DNA of 7,662 nucleotides from an uncultured Prevotella sp. (GTDB lineage: Bacteria > Bacteroidota > Bacteroidia > Bacteroidales > Bacteroidaceae), in NCBI GenBank assembly GCA_938018155.1, contig CALIIG010000265.1, forward strand, positions 1 to 7,662, in the 5' to 3' direction. Of the stretch, positions 6,023-7,662 are shown piece by piece. Both the position numbers and the translations under genes were made by a program. Under the pieces are notes generated by a model. The model was not told where the DNA came from. It made no database searches and saw only the letters and a program-made list of their open reading frames with translations. The number at the start of each line of letters is the position of its first letter. Within the stretch, counting starts at the first letter, position 1.

Positions 6023-6054
6023 CAAAGATATAGAATTATATCAACAATTAGAAA
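6023..6054 (-). promoter_or_regulatory. Bacteroidota-type promoter of the acyl-CoA synthetase-prfB operon
   Basis: On the minus strand, TATCTTTG (6030-6023) matches TAnnTTTG exactly. TTTC (6054-6051) lies 20 bp upstream and matches three of four bases of the TTTG -33 element. The predicted start point is near 6016, about 15 nt before the ATG at 6000. The remaining spacer up to 6231 is AT-rich and shows no other feature I can support. Confidence 0.65.
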
Positions 6055-6231
6055 CTATTCTTTATTTTTTCACGTATTTGCACTGCCAGTTCTTACATAT
6101 AAACAATATAATAATGTACGATAAAATAGCAGGGTACACCATATCTTTTTATCTATAAAGATGGAGGTGGGTATATTTTTCTCCAACCTAAACAAACAGC
6201 CTTCTATAAGAAAACAAAAACTTTTATAACA

Positions 6232-7662
6232 CTATCTCCCTAACCACGCTTCAGGATTCAGCTTCGTTCGTTCCCTTCGGAGCTGGAATTGAAGAATATT
6301 ATCCATCCCCACAACACCTAATGTTTGTCGTGTACTAACTTTCTGTCCGCGGCTTACACTAGCCGATTTCAGGTTTGCATATACCGAAATATAGGCTCCA
6401 TGTCTTAGCATAACAACTATTGAACCGCCATAACTAAGCACTGCGCTCACCTCTCCATCGTATACAGCACGAGCCTGACAACCATTCTGGCCCATAATAT
6501 TGATACCTTTATTATCAAGCGTTACGTCTTTTAGTCCGGCAACATTGTATTGTCCGAAATGACTTACTATCTTATATCCCCCCGTGACAGGCATGGGAAG
6601 TCGTCCCTTATTCGATTCGAAGCCACTGTTCATCATACGGTCAACCGTTGAGAACTTCTGTATATTATCCTGCTGTTCCTCAACCTTCGTTATTTCAACC
6701 TTTGCACGTTCGGCATCAATTTTTCTCTTTCGTTCTGCCGCTTGTCGCGCAACCTCTGCCTCTTTAGCCCGTTGTTCGGCCACGGCTTTGACAGCAGCGG
6801 CGTCTTTTGCTGCTTGTTCCCGCTGTGCCTGACGGGCGGCCTGTTCGGCGGCGGCGGCCTTTCTTGCAGCCTCTTTCGCCGCAAGTTCGCGTTGACGAGC
6901 CTCTTCTATACGACGCGCATTTTCACGGGCAGCTGCTTCTGCTGCTGCCTTCTTACGAGCTATCTCTGCTTCACGTCTTTTCTTTTCGGCAGCAGCCAAT
7001 TCTGCCTTACGTTTAGCCTCGGCAGCAGCACGGGCCCGTGCCTTTGCTATTTCTATCTCAACCATTCGGTCAATCTGTGCATTCAGCGCAGCATCCTTTT
7101 TGCGCTGATCATCGATAACAGCCTGAATTGTTTTCTGCTGTTTTTGTAAACCAGCAACAATATTTTGCTGCTGACCTTTATTGGCTTCCAATTTCGTTCT
7201 CTCCTGCTGTCCTTTGTAAAGCAAATTATTTTTCTGTCCCCGAACCTGTTGTAGCTGATGGTGCTTGGTATCAATCTGTATTTGCTTAGCTTTCACGGCT
7301 TCGCCCTGCGCTTTTTGATACTGGGCATACTCTTTTACAAAGCGTAACCGGCGATACATCTGATAAAAATTCTTTGCCGAAAAGATGAACATCAGCTTAT
7401 CTTGCACCGTACGGTTACTGGCCAAATACCGCATTGACCGGATATATTTAGCCTGACGGTCTTTTAATTGCCCGGCCAACGTCGAGAGTTGAGTCTTCAA
7501 AATACTTATATTCCCTTCAATATGATGAATATCTTTTTGAATACCTTCAATATGTTGCTGGTTCTCATCAATCTCTCCATTGATAACAAGAAGGTCTTTT
7601 AACCTTTTGGCCACATCCTCTTTATTGGCTTTTAAAGCCTGTTCTTGCTGCTTTATTTTCTT
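6232..7662 (-). CDS. EnvC-like murein hydrolase activator with degenerate LytM (M23) domain, N terminus missing
   Basis: The frame is open to the right edge, so 476 residues plus the stop are visible and the signal peptide and start lie outside; the GTG at 7614 is internal. Numbering from the window edge: a coiled-coil region (about 1-204) with the family segment SMRYLASNRTVQDKLMFIFSAKNFYQMYRRLRF at about 76-108; an Ala/Lys/Arg/Glu-rich helix (about 205-324); and a C-terminal LytM fold (about 354-476). In active M23 peptidases two His and one Asp bind zinc. Here the usual HxH-type site reads LQFQLRR (457-463), and the first ligand region reads DNKGINIMG, so catalysis is unlikely. HGAYISVYANL (421-431) keeps only the fold. 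This matches EnvC, a periplasmic protein that activates cell-separating amidases rather than cutting wall itself. The partner enzyme is not in the window. It ends 226 bp upstream of the synthetase operon promoter start. Confidence 0.88.
   Translation of the reverse strand, partial: KKIKQQEQALKANKEDVAKRLKDLLVINGEIDENQQHIEGIQKDIHHIEGNISILKTQLSTLAGQLKDRQAKYIRSMRYLASNRTVQDKLMFIFSAKNFYQMYRRLRFVKEYAQYQKAQGEAVKAKQIQIDTKHHQLQQVRGQKNNLLYKGQQERTKLEANKGQQQNIVAGLQKQQKTIQAVIDDQRKKDAALNAQIDRMVEIEIAKARARAAAEAKRKAELAAAEKKRREAEIARKKAAAEAAARENARRIEEARQRELAAKEAARKAAAAEQAARQAQREQAAKDAAAVKAVAEQRAKEAEVARQAAERKRKIDAERAKVEITKVEEQQDNIQKFSTVDRMMNSGFESNKGRLPMPVTGGYKIVSHFGQYNVAGLKDVTLDNKGINIMGQNGCQARAVYDGEVSAVLSYGGSIVVMLRHGAYISVYANLKSASVSRGQKVSTRQTLGVVGMDNILQFQLRRERTKLNPEAWLGR

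Noticed and set aside
6143..6228. Short AT-rich hairpins after the EnvC-like gene (ATCTTT/AAAGAT at 6143-6162; TATAAG near CTTTTATA at 6205-6228)
   Set aside because: Stems are short, AT-only or bulged, and none is followed by a T run in the direction of transcription.
6055..6231. Spacer searched for a small RNA, tRNA or attachment site
   Set aside because: No cloverleaf, GC-rich structured region, direct repeats or terminator found; it looks like plain AT-rich intergenic DNA.
6742..7149. 135-residue plus-strand frame rich in Cys, Leu, Phe and Ser
   Set aside because: This composition is what the complement of the Ala/Lys/Arg/Glu-rich repeats in the EnvC-like gene gives; no start signals or family match.
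1..7662. Mobile element, defence system or CRISPR signature
   Set aside because: No transposase, integrase, repeats with spacers or defence domains are visible; all genes fit core chromosomal families.

Overview
The window looks like chromosomal DNA from a member of the Bacteroidota, probably Prevotella-like. Three things point this way: the protein families (an EnvC-type coiled-coil protein with a degenerate LytM domain, a ComEA-like helix-hairpin-helix protein with an N-terminal anchor, and an RF2 reading SPY-NAQGKR); promoters that fit the Bacteroidota -7 consensus TAnnTTTG; and weak or absent Shine-Dalgarno sequences. The genus is inferred from protein style only.

Layout, left to right. 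The minus-strand 5' part of a helix-hairpin-helix protein gene (1-402) runs off the left edge. Next is a minus-strand sodium-dependent (NSS/SLC6) transporter (539-1894). An AT-rich divergent region (1895-1993) holds two face-to-face promoters whose -7 boxes form the arms of an inverted repeat, plus a second inverted repeat. The plus-strand VanZ-like membrane protein (1994-2398) converges on, and overlaps by 53 bp, the last gene of a minus-strand cluster. Read in the direction of transcription, that cluster is an acyl-CoA synthetase (6000-4186), release factor 2 prfB (4182-3064), a 61-residue single-span membrane protein (3028-2843) and a CYTH-domain protein (2846-2346). The gaps are 3 bp, 35 bp and a 4-bp ATGA overlap, and a good promoter lies just upstream of the synthetase, so this is very likely one operon. 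A 231-bp spacer (6001-6231) holds that promoter and otherwise nothing I can identify. The minus-strand EnvC-like gene (6232-7662) runs off the right edge and lacks its N terminus.

The genes cover ordinary housekeeping and envelope functions: amino-acid or similar uptake, fatty-acid activation, translation termination, triphosphate hydrolysis and cell-wall hydrolase control. No RNA gene, mobile element, CRISPR array or defence system is visible, and I see no convincing new system. The points worth a second look are the symmetric divergent promoter region, an intrinsic-terminator-like hairpin antisense to the start of the CYTH gene, the prfB gene that lacks the usual autoregulatory frameshift and carries SPY instead of SPF, the small membrane protein in the prfB operon, and the EnvC-like protein with lost zinc ligands and a long Ala/Lys/Arg/Glu helix.
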